The notes beneath the pieces were generated by a model. The model made no database searches, was not told where the DNA came from, and was given only the letters and a program-made list of their open reading frames with translations. A stretch of 64,000 nucleotides of DNA from a virus. Of this stretch, positions 41,192 to 50,901 are shown piece after piece (the stretch's first letter is position 1; the number at the start of each line of letters is the position of its first letter). The position numbers and the translations under genes are program-made. The stretch spans positions 1-64,000 of IMG/VR virus record IMGVR_UViG_3300035698_011749; one strand, given 5' to 3'.

Positions 41192-43915
41192 TTATTTCAT
41201 CCCAGTTACGCAATTTAAAAGTTCTTCAATAGAACTTATTTGTCCATCATTTTCTATATAAGCATCATGTGCATCTATATCTACAGAATCATTTTCTGTC
41301 TTACCAGCCACAGATATAGGCATATTGATAGTAGTATTTTTAAGAGCTTCTATTTGTTCAGGCGAATATTCATCAATTTTTGGCACTTTCGGTGTTTCAG
41401 GAATAGCTATTCCACGCTTAACAAGCTCCCTGTCGGAGACACTACTCCCGTCCTCAAGCTCATAAATAGGAACAGGCTTGCCAGTCAAGGTGTCAAAGTA
41501 CTTGAACGTAGCCTTCGGCGGAGCTTTGGCATTTTCACGGGTTTCAAACTGAACATCACCTATTTCTGCATCATAAGTAGCTTGTTGATCACGTTGCTGT
41601 TCTAATTGCTTTTCATTTTCTAATTGCTGTTCACTTTTGAACGTACTTGGTTCGCCTTCTGTCTTGGCGCGTTCTTCCGCAAGAACTTCTTGCCTATAAG
41701 TTTCTTTATCAAAAATGACATTTGGCTCTACCTTACCGCCAAGTCTTTCAGTTGCTTTATCAATAAAAGTAGGGTCTTGTTGACCTAATATATGAGATTC
41801 AGGAGTTTCAATTAATGTAGAACTAACTCCTTCATTAATAAGTTTTTCTCTATTAAGAAGTGTGCGCTGCTGAAAATCACGAATTAATTTATCAATTTGA
41901 AATTTTTCTTCTGGTGTTTTTGCTAATGATTTAAGTTCTGCGATTTTTTGATTATGTCTTTCATCAAGTTCTTGTTCAGCAGGCCACCAAAGACTGTCAA
42001 TTTGCTGCTGTCTTTCTTGCCCAGCTAAATCAATAGAATCAGGAATAAACTTTTGGGCTAAATGTAACTGATCTCTTTCATAAACTTTCCATTCTTCATC
42101 AATTGCTTGTTGAATTTCTTGAGAGCGTTTAATTTCTGAGGATTCTTTAATTTTCTTAATTCTTTTTTGTCGATTTATTTCTGCCTGTTTTTGATCTTTT
42201 ATTGCCTGCTGTTCTCGATTCCAAACAAGTTCTTCTTTAGAATCTGCGGCTGGTATTTTAGTTTTTTTACGATCACCAAGCCAGTCTTTAAACATGGTTT
42301 GGTCCATTTTAGTAATATTGCCAAGACCTTTCCAACCTGGATCATAGTTGTTGAGATATAACTCTTTAGCAGCTTCTTCAGAATTAACTCCCATAATTAC
42401 TTTGTGTTCATCAAATTTACCAGTTTGTGGATCTATTTGGTCAACAATATAAACACGCGGACTTACTGTTGTGCCTGGCTTAATAAATACATCAACTTGA
42501 TCACCATCTTTTCCCTCAGTTCTGGCAAAATATCCATAATGACCAGCCATTTGAGTAGACCAGCTTTCTCCATCTTGATCTACTCCAGATCTAAAAGAGC
42601 CGGCAGGATTTTCAATTTTAATATCTAAATTATTTACTTTAATCGGAGCTTTTTTATAATTACCAGCTTCTTTTTGTTTGTCACTTGGATTAATATTAAC
42701 ATCTTCTTTATTTATTTGATCATCAACATTTTCAAGACCAACTTCTTTCATTAGACGCTTTTGCAGCTTTGTTGACAAGTCAAGTTTTTTATTTAAATTA
42801 GCAGTGACTTCTTCAACAGTTGTACCATAATCTTTAGTTCGACCAAGCACTGCTTGAGGATCATTTAACCAATTTTTAATAGCATCTACATCTTGACCTA
42901 TTTGAATAATTGATGCATTAATATTTTCTGACCCATTAGAAATGATGTTTTCAGCACGTTGATTTATTAACTTATCATCTTTTTGTGTCTGCTGCTTTTC
43001 AACTGCTTGAACAAAAGCATTTGCACCGCCACCCATTGCAACACCAGCCAACAATCCAGTTGCACCAGCCTTGCCTAAACCTTCATCTAATGGTTTGCCA
43101 AGCGCTGCATTAGACCAAACCTGCTCTTGAATAGATTGTGGTAATTCTTCTAAAACGCCTTCAGTAAAACCACCTTCAAGAATTCTTCGTGCAATACCTT
43201 TATTGGATTTTTCAGCAAATTTACCTTTTGCAAGTAATGTATCAATATCACCGATCTTGTATTTTTGTGCAATTCTACCACTAATAGCTCCAATAACACT
43301 GGTAATGGCACCAGAAGCAAGATTTTTAGCAATTTGTCCAGCAGTTAATGTACCAGTTTCAGTTTGTTGGCGTGTCTGTTCTGCTCCCATTCCAGCAGAT
43401 ACAGCACCTTCACCAATTGCACCAGCAATATATGGAGCAGCAACCATGCCAGTTTTTAACAAACCTTTTGCAATAGCAGTGCCACCAAACATAGATGGAA
43501 GTGATTCAAGAACTGTATGTACAATTGTACTTGGATTTTCAATAGATGTAGCTAATGTATCTAAAAAGCCGTCAGCTTCGCTAACTTTTCTAAAAGCTTC
43601 TTTTTGCGGATCAGAATATAAACTACCAAGCATCCTATGTGTTTCTTTAGGATCATATCCAAGATATTCTAAACCTTTGCCAGCATAACCACCAGAAACA
43701 AGATCAGCTAAACCAACAGCAGTTTCACCAACACCAATAATGCTTTTAGCTGCAGTTACACCAACATCACCTACATAATCAGAAAAACTTCGATCAGTTG
43801 ATCTTGGATCTATGCCAGGATTAACAATATTCAATCCTGAAGCTGATTGAGTAGTATCTTCATCCCATTTTATTCCAGCTTGCACTGGTTGTTCATTATT
43901 CCAAGTAATAGGCAT
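41192..43915 (-). CDS. Internal virion/polyvalent protein with an InPase-like domain (gp16-like position)
   Basis: The 907-residue protein has three parts. The first is an Ala/Gly-rich hydrophobic segment (about 130-300) that could cross the membrane during ejection. The second, about 410-545, matches the inorganic-pyrophosphatase-like (InPase) domain of polyvalent proteins (KEAGNYKKAPI, IENPAGSFRSG, HYGYFARTEGKDGDQVDVFI, YIVDQIDPQTGKFDEHK). The third is a charged coiled coil to the end. Position after gp13/14/15-like genes suggests a T7 gp16-type ejected core protein. Confidence 0.75.
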   Translation of the reverse strand: MPITWNNEQPVQAGIKWDEDTTQSASGLNIVNPGIDPRSTDRSFSDYVGDVGVTAAKSIIGVGETAVGLADLVSGGYAGKGLEYLGYDPKETHRMLGSLYSDPQKEAFRKVSEADGFLDTLATSIENPSTIVHTVLESLPSMFGGTAIAKGLLKTGMVAAPYIAGAIGEGAVSAGMGAEQTRQQTETGTLTAGQIAKNLASGAITSVIGAISGRIAQKYKIGDIDTLLAKGKFAEKSNKGIARRILEGGFTEGVLEELPQSIQEQVWSNAALGKPLDEGLGKAGATGLLAGVAMGGGANAFVQAVEKQQTQKDDKLINQRAENIISNGSENINASIIQIGQDVDAIKNWLNDPQAVLGRTKDYGTTVEEVTANLNKKLDLSTKLQKRLMKEVGLENVDDQINKEDVNINPSDKQKEAGNYKKAPIKVNNLDIKIENPAGSFRSGVDQDGESWSTQMAGHYGYFARTEGKDGDQVDVFIKPGTTVSPRVYIVDQIDPQTGKFDEHKVIMGVNSEEAAKELYLNNYDPGWKGLGNITKMDQTMFKDWLGDRKKTKIPAADSKEELVWNREQQAIKDQKQAEINRQKRIKKIKESSEIKRSQEIQQAIDEEWKVYERDQLHLAQKFIPDSIDLAGQERQQQIDSLWWPAEQELDERHNQKIAELKSLAKTPEEKFQIDKLIRDFQQRTLLNREKLINEGVSSTLIETPESHILGQQDPTFIDKATERLGGKVEPNVIFDKETYRQEVLAEERAKTEGEPSTFKSEQQLENEKQLEQQRDQQATYDAEIGDVQFETRENAKAPPKATFKYFDTLTGKPVPIYELEDGSSVSDRELVKRGIAIPETPKVPKIDEYSPEQIEALKNTTINMPISVAGKTENDSVDIDAHDAYIENDGQISSIEELLNCVTGMK

Positions 43916-43917
43916 AT

Positions 43918-45282
43918 TTATTTACCATAAAAATACTGTCCAGTAGGTTGGCGTACATTATTTCGATTCCAATTATAGAGCAAATCTACATTTTCAGTTG
44001 GAGAAACATTAGATTGAATCATTCTTGGATCAAAAGCAGGTCCTTTATTAACAGGATTTTGATTAGTGAGTTGTGCTAATGGAGTTGGCACTGGAGCTGG
44101 CACTGGATTCTGCTTTGTTTGATTATTAATTATATTTCCATCTTCATCTCGCTCATTACCATCTTCATCAATAATCCTACCATCTTCTAAACGCTCTACT
44201 TTTTTTCCATCAGAAGCAGTTCCCAGAGTCTTTTTATTTGATGTAATTGACTGCCTTACTATTGAGGATACAGTATAATCATCTTCTTCACGAGTAAAAT
44301 TAACATCTAAATTAAATGCCTTTGCATCTGCTTTAAGTTGTTGTGCTTTCTGTTCTGTTAAAGTTGGACCTGATATCATTCCTTGATATTCTATAAGCCC
44401 ATGTTTTCCCAGTAAATTTTCTATATTTATTTGACTTTCTTCAGCTCGTTTGCGGTCTTCTGCAGCATTTTTTCTTAGCTCAAGACTTTCTTGTGCTATT
44501 CTTTCTTGATAAGTTGGTTGTCTTGTAGATGCTCTTACTTCTGCTCTATCTTCTGCGTCTATCTTATACTGATTCGCTATTAAGCCATCCAAATCCTTTT
44601 GAGCCTGGGCAATGCCTTGTTGAGCTTGCCTTAAAAATACAGGATTTTTTTCAAGATATGGCGCAGCTTGATTAAGTATTTTTCGTTTGTTCAGAAGTTC
44701 CCGTTTAGTCATGCCAATGGGATCATCTTTATATCTTTTAAGTTCAGCCTCATACGCCTTCATTTTACTTTCAGGCAATCCGCCTGCAGCTATTCTGTCC
44801 TCAAGTAGCCTACGAGGACTTGAATTCATTACAATAATCGACTGAAGAGCTTTCATGTGGGGAGCAACAATCTTATCAGATAGCATCTGTCCTGTGTCAT
44901 TTCTTAATACGTTGCCCTTTATGGGATCAAAATGGACTCCATATCCAAGAGCCGAAGACAGCCCGTCATTACCTTCCATGATTCTCTTTGCCTGAAATTC
45001 AGCTTCGGGAATGCTATTCGTTTTACCAATCCGCATAGTAAATGGAGCGTTCTCTTTAGTCTCACGGATACCCTTCACTCTTTCCATTTCATCAATAATC
45101 GCAGTATCCTTAGTGTTTTGTAATTCTCGACTTTCTTGAGCAAATGCATCATTCCTGTCCAACATGTCAAGCCTACGATTCTGATAATCAATGTCCATTC
45201 GCTTTTCAGCAAGGGAATTCAATCTGCCTCGATGCGATCCTATCTGTTCCGTGAGTCCCCTTAGTGCATTTGCTATTGGCAT
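43918..45282 (-). CDS. Internal virion protein (gp15-like)
   Basis: The 454-residue, largely helical charged protein (EKRMDIDYQNRRLDMLDRND) has a Pro-rich low-complexity stretch near the C-terminus (PVPAPVPTPLAQL). The size, coiled nature and order match the T7 gp15 core layer. Assigned mainly by position. Confidence 0.6.
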   Translation of the reverse strand: MPIANALRGLTEQIGSHRGRLNSLAEKRMDIDYQNRRLDMLDRNDAFAQESRELQNTKDTAIIDEMERVKGIRETKENAPFTMRIGKTNSIPEAEFQAKRIMEGNDGLSSALGYGVHFDPIKGNVLRNDTGQMLSDKIVAPHMKALQSIIVMNSSPRRLLEDRIAAGGLPESKMKAYEAELKRYKDDPIGMTKRELLNKRKILNQAAPYLEKNPVFLRQAQQGIAQAQKDLDGLIANQYKIDAEDRAEVRASTRQPTYQERIAQESLELRKNAAEDRKRAEESQINIENLLGKHGLIEYQGMISGPTLTEQKAQQLKADAKAFNLDVNFTREEDDYTVSSIVRQSITSNKKTLGTASDGKKVERLEDGRIIDEDGNERDEDGNIINNQTKQNPVPAPVPTPLAQLTNQNPVNKGPAFDPRMIQSNVSPTENVDLLYNWNRNNVRQPTGQYFYGK

Positions 45283-45283
45283 T

Positions 45284-45682
45284 TTAATCTCCTAAATCCA
45301 TAATGATTCGTATATAAGGTTTTCCATTTGTATTTGTGAAATAACCGATAATCGTCCAACCTGTTTTTAAAGATGTTACAATCGCCCGTTTATTTTCTGT
45401 CTCTACCTGACCCAATAAGAATCGAATCCCACTATCTTTCATGTTTTTCCAAACTTGTTTAGCGAATTTGTATGAGAAATTCTTTTTGCTTTTTGCTGTC
45501 CTTTGAATATAGAAAGTCCGAGCGTCATGGAAATACCCTGAGATAAAGCCCTTGTATTCATCGCCATCATAAACCAGATAGACAATGGCCGGAACATGGT
45601 ACGGGTCTGGAGGAAAAGCCCTGTCATGGAGAATCCGATATTTCTCTCTGATATCGCTTATATTATATTTTTCGATTCTCAT
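45284..45682 (-). CDS. GNAT-like protein of the internal virion module
   Basis: The 132-residue protein has an acetyltransferase-like alpha/beta fold (YLVYDGDEYKGFISGYFHDA; LLGQVETENKRAIVTSLKTG). The usual R/Q-x-x-G-x-G/A acetyl-CoA loop is not seen, so it may be inactive. T7 gp13 holds a similar place in the gene order. Confidence 0.6.
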   Translation of the reverse strand: MRIEKYNISDIREKYRILHDRAFPPDPYHVPAIVYLVYDGDEYKGFISGYFHDARTFYIQRTAKSKKNFSYKFAKQVWKNMKDSGIRFLLGQVETENKRAIVTSLKTGWTIIGYFTNTNGKPYIRIIMDLGD

Positions 45683-46566
45683 TTGCCGCCTGCGCCACCA
45701 GCACCGCCATCTTGACCTGGGGCAGAATAACCGACACTTGGTCCTGCCTCAAAACTCATACCGCCACCATCTCCACTGCCGCCGCCCTCTCCCCATGATG
45801 AATAATTATTGCCGGAGTTGCCATACCCTTCGGCCCCGATCTCGCCCACCGCGTTCCCGTCAGCATCAAAGCCTGGAGAACCGATTGCAAGATCCCATCC
45901 GGGCGTCTGAGGTTCAGCATCAATGGAGCCCTTTGGAGCAGGTACTGGAGCCGGGGGAGTGTTATAGGCGTATAGGCCATTAACGCCTGGGCCTTCATTA
46001 TTTCCAAAATTAGCAGATTCTGCCGACGCCATTGCATCTGCATCGTAAGACGCTGTTATACCTTCGCCTTCGCCTATCTGTCCCAAAGAATGTCCCAGTC
46101 TTCCCAGTCCAAGACCAGTTGAAATTAAATTTGCAAGCCCAGAAGCAGGTCCCAACATCATTGGGCCTATCCCTTTCCCTACTGCAAGCATGGCTTCCGT
46201 GGGAGATAGGCCCTTTCCGCCTTGGTTGGTAGGTCCGGTAAGGCTGGAATCAGATCCTGAATAGGCATCTAACCCCGCCATGCCACCACCATCACCATTA
46301 TACATTTCAGGTGTACTTGCAGGCTTTAAAGAAGCAAGGCTCTGCGCTTGTTGTGGTTTCACGTTCAACGCTGCAATCTGTTTATCTAAATCGGCTAACT
46401 TGCTTGTTGTGTCAGATTCAAGCTGTGCCAATCGAGGGTCTGCACCAGGAATACTTGCAGGGTTTACAATATTATTCAAGCCAAGCCCTGCCTCTGCTAC
46501 TCTACTGCGTAATCCTCTTATCTTGGGTATCTGATATGCTGTTCTTCCTGATAATGAAAACGGCAT
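45679..46566 (-). CDS. Gly/Ser-rich virion protein
   Basis: The 295-residue protein has a short helical start, a hydrophobic Gly-rich segment (GKGIGPMMLGPASGLANLIS, about 130-160), and a very Gly/Ser/Asp-rich low-complexity C-terminus. Probably an internal virion component. GC-richer than its neighbours. Confidence 0.55.
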   Translation of the reverse strand: MPFSLSGRTAYQIPKIRGLRSRVAEAGLGLNNIVNPASIPGADPRLAQLESDTTSKLADLDKQIAALNVKPQQAQSLASLKPASTPEMYNGDGGGMAGLDAYSGSDSSLTGPTNQGGKGLSPTEAMLAVGKGIGPMMLGPASGLANLISTGLGLGRLGHSLGQIGEGEGITASYDADAMASAESANFGNNEGPGVNGLYAYNTPPAPVPAPKGSIDAEPQTPGWDLAIGSPGFDADGNAVGEIGAEGYGNSGNNYSSWGEGGGSGDGGGMSFEAGPSVGYSAPGQDGGAGGAGGK

Positions 46567-46584
46567 TTTTTATCCCCTATTTAC

Positions 46585-47196
46585 TTACCATAAACCAATA
46601 ATGTCATCAATTATACTTCCAGCAAAACTACCAGAAGTCAAAGCCTGTGTACCAAGTCCTGCAGCTAATGCACCACCATATTGAACCATTGGTTTTTGCT
46701 TTCTGAGAGCGTATGCAGTTCCTGCCCCCGCTAAAGCACCCGCCCCAAGAGATCCTGCAGAATATTGCCCTGCCCCTGGTCCTATTTTATTATAATCCTT
46801 CAATAATCCCAGTCCCTGCATTCCAAGTCCTGCGGCACTTATTCCAGCTGATATGTTTCCCTGGGTTTCAGTAAGCTCCTGTCTTTTTCTTTCAAGCTCG
46901 GCCTGTTTTCCAGCAATCGCTTCATTAGACTTCAGAGACGCAGCTGACAATACCCTGTTCAATTCGTTTTCACTTGAGGATATTCTTTCGCTTGATTCTC
47001 TATTAAGTTTGGCAAGGTCGGCTGTTTGTTCCAGTCCCCTGTTTTGAAGAGCTGCTTCTTCTGCAGCTTGCTTATTTGCGTTCTTTATGGCGTAAAGAGC
47101 CGGAAGTCGAGTAGCCGATTCTGAAATCAAATCACTCATATACAGAGACGGTTTTCTCTTGCCATATCTCAAAGCTGATTGTCCTAATAGTGACAT
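46585..47196 (-). CDS. Internal virion protein (gp14-like)
   Basis: The 203-residue protein has a long coiled coil (about 40-115), then a hydrophobic Gly/Ala-rich region (ISAGISAAGLGMQGLGLL; GALAGAGTAYAL) able to insert into membranes. This plan is like T7 gp14, which forms the outer-membrane pore during DNA entry. Confidence 0.65.
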   Translation of the reverse strand: MSLLGQSALRYGKRKPSLYMSDLISESATRLPALYAIKNANKQAAEEAALQNRGLEQTADLAKLNRESSERISSSENELNRVLSAASLKSNEAIAGKQAELERKRQELTETQGNISAGISAAGLGMQGLGLLKDYNKIGPGAGQYSAGSLGAGALAGAGTAYALRKQKPMVQYGGALAAGLGTQALTSGSFAGSIIDDIIGLW

Positions 47197-47208
47197 TGTG
47201 TTCTCCTA

Positions 47209-47748
47209 TTATCTCGGTGGTGCAGCATAATTATTAATAGGTGCATTATAATCATTAATAGGTCTATATCTGAGTCTCTTTAATGATTCAAGTTCTTCCT
47301 TTTCCTTCATGTTTATGAGAGCCTGCAAAGGAACTCCAGCTCCTGATATTAATGCTGATGGAAGCACTTGAGATTTGTCATATTCAAACGCAGCTCTTTT
47401 CAAATCAAGCCTACCATCATCAATTCCTTGCCTTGATTCTATTCCTGCAAGGCCGGTTTCTCTGCGGGTCAAGTCTGATGCTTTCGACATGCTTTCTCGT
47501 GATGCAATATTGGCCTTACTCGTATCCCCTGTCAAGGCTAATCTCTTTTCTTCCCGAGCAAGAAGAGCATTTCCACGTTCTTTATCAGCGCCGTGTTTAG
47601 CCAAGGTAATGTATTTGTCCATCTGTAATCCAGCATCTTTAGTCAAAAGACTTGATACAAGATTTGCATAATTGTCACCCTCACCCATTATGCGCTGTAT
47701 TTTCTTCTGTGTTCTTGAATCATTTGAATTAAAATTAAATGCTGTCAT
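47209..47748 (-). CDS. Helical virion-module protein
   Basis: The 179-residue protein is coiled and charged (REEKRLALTGDTSKANIA) with a hydrophobic patch (SALISGAGVPLQALI) and a repetitive PINDYNAPINNYAAP end. It overlaps the tail-nozzle gene by 4 nt. Likely an internal or connector protein. Confidence 0.55.
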   Translation of the reverse strand: MTAFNFNSNDSRTQKKIQRIMGEGDNYANLVSSLLTKDAGLQMDKYITLAKHGADKERGNALLAREEKRLALTGDTSKANIASRESMSKASDLTRRETGLAGIESRQGIDDGRLDLKRAAFEYDKSQVLPSALISGAGVPLQALINMKEKEELESLKRLRYRPINDYNAPINNYAAPPR

Positions 47749-50507
47749 TTTCTATCCTCCCTCATATAGCCTTTGTTTTCTTGATAGCCCCATCCTAAAG
47801 GCTGAAATCCATTTGTCGTTTCGTCCGTGTCAATAGAAAACTTCAGTCTATGCCAATATCCTCTTAAATTCAGAGGATTAGTCTGTCGTCTGGAAACATA
47901 TGATCCGTCACTTATGTTGACAGCCATAATAGATGTTCCACTCTCAGATGTGTCCTTATAATGCGTTATTTGAACCGTAGCATCTTCTGTCGCAACTCTG
48001 TTTGACAACCTAATCCTTCTCAATACAGTTTCGTTCCAGGCATTATTATCTAAGTAGAAATCTCCAGTTTCCACAGTCTGAGTAATGGCAGTTCCTATCC
48101 AACTCGTACCACTTTCCAGCCTGACCATATACCCGGTATCTATTCCGCCATAAACATATTGATTTCCCTTCGTATCTATAACAGGAATCGCTATCTGGAT
48201 ATTTTCCGCATCACCTGTTGACTTGGTAAACCACTTTGCGAAAGAGAAATTATAAACGAACCATAAATCACCCACCCTAAGATTCCATTCAGTATATATT
48301 GGATCATACCATGCAAAAGCATTTTCAATATTATCAGATCCAACATAATTAGAATCATTTTGATCAAAATATGAATTAATTCCACGTAATGGTTTAGGGA
48401 ATGAACCATCAAAAATATAAGGCCCAGATGGAGATAACCATACCAGAATATTTCTTTCTGGCTGTCCTTCCGACATAACGAATCCTATTTCAATAGATGT
48501 AAGGGTAAACGGCGCTGGACATCCTAAATCATCAGATATTTTATGCACCGTAAATCTACTGGAACTTTCAGGATCGGGATTAGTGCCCAATATAGTATAA
48601 AGCTCAGACCTCTTGAATACTACAAGCTGACTGTAAATCTGACTGCCAAATCTATTAAAGACAGACTTTGCGGTAATTATTTCTTCAGCACCACCAACAA
48701 ATAGGGATTGCCTCATATTGTCACTTGAATCCCTGCCATTCCATACCTCTGGTGCATTCACGGAGGAAAAGTCAATCCTGTTTGGAGTATTGCCTTTTAA
48801 ATAGCCAAATAGAAACACCCTATTTAAATGCAGAGCTGAAAACTTAAAATTATACAATTTGTATGGTGCTGTAATACCATAAATCCTATCTATTATTACA
48901 GCGTCTTCTGAAGCGTCTGTTCCACCTAAAGTTCCACCATAACTTATCTTGTAAAAATACCCAAACTGCCCGAACTTGTACTGCGTGTATTCATCTTCAT
49001 GCGCCGGAGGATGCCATGATAATGCACCAGATTGACCTAATGGCGTGACCCCTGTAATATCTGCCGTATTATCATACGTTACCCCTGAAGCAGTATATGA
49101 TGTTCCGTCCCAGTACGCAATAGTAGTATTAGGTCCAAAAGCGTTAGTGTTTCCTGATAACATTTCAAAATATAAAGCCTGAAGCCTATCTTCAAAACCG
49201 ACTATTATATGATCTGTAGATTTTAGATTTCCAACTTCAGCACCTATTGGAAACAGGTCACTTGAACCTTCATTCACCTCAAGGGTAAAGTCCTTATACT
49301 CCCCACTCCTACTTACCTGAAACGCTATAGAAGTTCTATTTACTTGATCCCATAAATCTACTAAATCCTGCCATGGAGTCGCTAATTTTACATTATAAAT
49401 AACTGCCGAACCAGCCGAAAGCTGGCCTACGTACCAATATAAAACCTGGCCCAAAAGGTATTTTGGTTTTGAAGTCTCTACCGTAGATGGAAAAGATACC
49501 TGCCCGTCAGCGGAAAGTCCTGCCGTACCGTCCGTTTCCGCCAACTCAACCCAGGTGGTTCCGCTCGTCCCTCTCCACTCTGAGAATTTTACAAAGGCTC
49601 CAGCCGTAGCATTTACTGATTGATTATAGAAACTTACACCAGAAATGGGTCTTGTAGCTCCAACCAGAAAATAAGCGGTTCCTCCAGAAGCATCAATCGT
49701 AACTCTTTCAAGGGATGTGTCGTATTCATTATTTACTTGTGCTGTAAAGTCTTTAGGGGATGTAATGTATTCTGTAATGCCAGAAGAGGACAGAATGAAC
49801 GTTCCAACTCTGGTTTCATTCCCGCCCCATATTTGAGATTCCACACCATTGGAGTAAATCACATGCCCCATTGGAGCATCAGAAAACCGTGCCCTTGGAG
49901 TGCTATATGTCAAAACTTGCGCTACTGAAATAGATCCAAATGTCGTTTTATGAGTCGTTCCAGTTGAAGATGCTACCGTGGCGAACTTAGTTTTGTGTGC
50001 AGTTCCAGTTGTGGAATTTATGCTTCCAAATTTTGTGTTATGACCATAAGTCCCTGTAAATATCCCAAATGATATATCTGAATGTATTTCAGTAGTGTCA
50101 AAATTCCCTTGATCCGGTATCGCTGTTTGATTGTCGTAAACTTTACTTTGCGTACCATCATAATTATAAAACTGCATTAAAACATGGGATTCACTCGGAT
50201 AATCCTTATTGAAATGGAACCCGGCCCTCGGTAAGTAATTATTAATATTATTGATCGTAGTGTTTATATAGGAGTAACCATTTACACCCTCTAAGCCTTT
50301 TTCGATAGGTCTTAAATTCGTTTGGGTTTTATAACCATTAAGTCCTATCAGTTCAGACTTGACATCCGGCAACCACATCTTGTCGAACTGGAAATATGAA
50401 TTACTCAGAACTTCAGGTTGAACCCTTGTGGCCTGTTGTGCATTGACGGCAAGGAAGGCCCCCAAAACGAGCGTAATTATAATAATCGGTATCCATCGGG
50501 TTTTCAC
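47745..50507 (-). CDS. Tail tubular/nozzle protein (gp12-like) with a Sec signal peptide
   Basis: The 920-residue protein has a GTG start overlapping the previous stop. Residues 1-23 are a signal peptide (WIPIIIITLVLGAFLAVNA, cleavage after Val-Asn-Ala). The large beta-rich body has features of podovirus nozzle proteins (RSELYTILG, LGCPAPFT, VWLSPSGPYIFDG). About 152-196 there are three tandem 15-residue repeats (GT-x-H-x-T-x-FGSI). Size and order match T7 gp12. The signal peptide on a core tail protein is unusual. Confidence 0.75.
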   Translation of the reverse strand: MKTRWIPIIIITLVLGAFLAVNAQQATRVQPEVLSNSYFQFDKMWLPDVKSELIGLNGYKTQTNLRPIEKGLEGVNGYSYINTTINNINNYLPRAGFHFNKDYPSESHVLMQFYNYDGTQSKVYDNQTAIPDQGNFDTTEIHSDISFGIFTGTYGHNTKFGSINSTTGTAHKTKFATVASSTGTTHKTTFGSISVAQVLTYSTPRARFSDAPMGHVIYSNGVESQIWGGNETRVGTFILSSSGITEYITSPKDFTAQVNNEYDTSLERVTIDASGGTAYFLVGATRPISGVSFYNQSVNATAGAFVKFSEWRGTSGTTWVELAETDGTAGLSADGQVSFPSTVETSKPKYLLGQVLYWYVGQLSAGSAVIYNVKLATPWQDLVDLWDQVNRTSIAFQVSRSGEYKDFTLEVNEGSSDLFPIGAEVGNLKSTDHIIVGFEDRLQALYFEMLSGNTNAFGPNTTIAYWDGTSYTASGVTYDNTADITGVTPLGQSGALSWHPPAHEDEYTQYKFGQFGYFYKISYGGTLGGTDASEDAVIIDRIYGITAPYKLYNFKFSALHLNRVFLFGYLKGNTPNRIDFSSVNAPEVWNGRDSSDNMRQSLFVGGAEEIITAKSVFNRFGSQIYSQLVVFKRSELYTILGTNPDPESSSRFTVHKISDDLGCPAPFTLTSIEIGFVMSEGQPERNILVWLSPSGPYIFDGSFPKPLRGINSYFDQNDSNYVGSDNIENAFAWYDPIYTEWNLRVGDLWFVYNFSFAKWFTKSTGDAENIQIAIPVIDTKGNQYVYGGIDTGYMVRLESGTSWIGTAITQTVETGDFYLDNNAWNETVLRRIRLSNRVATEDATVQITHYKDTSESGTSIMAVNISDGSYVSRRQTNPLNLRGYWHRLKFSIDTDETTNGFQPLGWGYQENKGYMREDRK

Positions 50508-50893
50508 TTAGTCACCCCGGATTCAACTTTTTCAATAATCCCGAATATTGTTTTTTTATCCTTTTTAGCTTCCAGGTCGGTCTTTAACTTCGGCCTAAAC
50601 CCATCTTTTTCCGTCCTGATCTCTGACGGACTGGCTTGATATGTTACGCTACCGGTTTTTAACAGGGCATCAATGGCGGCTTGGTCCCCCTCGACCAATA
50701 CAAGTAAATCAGTGCCTTTTTCAAATCGCTTCAAAACCTGCACTTTTGAGAAATCAGGCTTTACCCTACCATCCGATTTAAACGGATCAATACCGGGCCG
50801 GTTTCTCATGCCCGTTACAGAGGATAATGCGCGACCATTTCGAGGATCATAAAACCCCCTTGAAATCAATTTGAATTTAATCCAGGCTTCCAT
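50504..50893 (-). CDS. Small tail-region protein
   Basis: The 129-residue protein starts MEAWIKFKLISRGFYDPRNG; the ribosome-binding site AGGGAGA decides this ATG over an upstream TTG. Basic, alpha/beta. It lies between the Tat-signal protein and the nozzle gene. No family. Confidence 0.55.
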   Translation of the reverse strand: MEAWIKFKLISRGFYDPRNGRALSSVTGMRNRPGIDPFKSDGRVKPDFSKVQVLKRFEKGTDLLVLVEGDQAAIDALLKTGSVTYQASPSEIRTEKDGFRPKLKTDLEAKKDKKTIFGIIEKVESGVTK

Positions 50894-50901
50894 GGCTCTC
50901 C

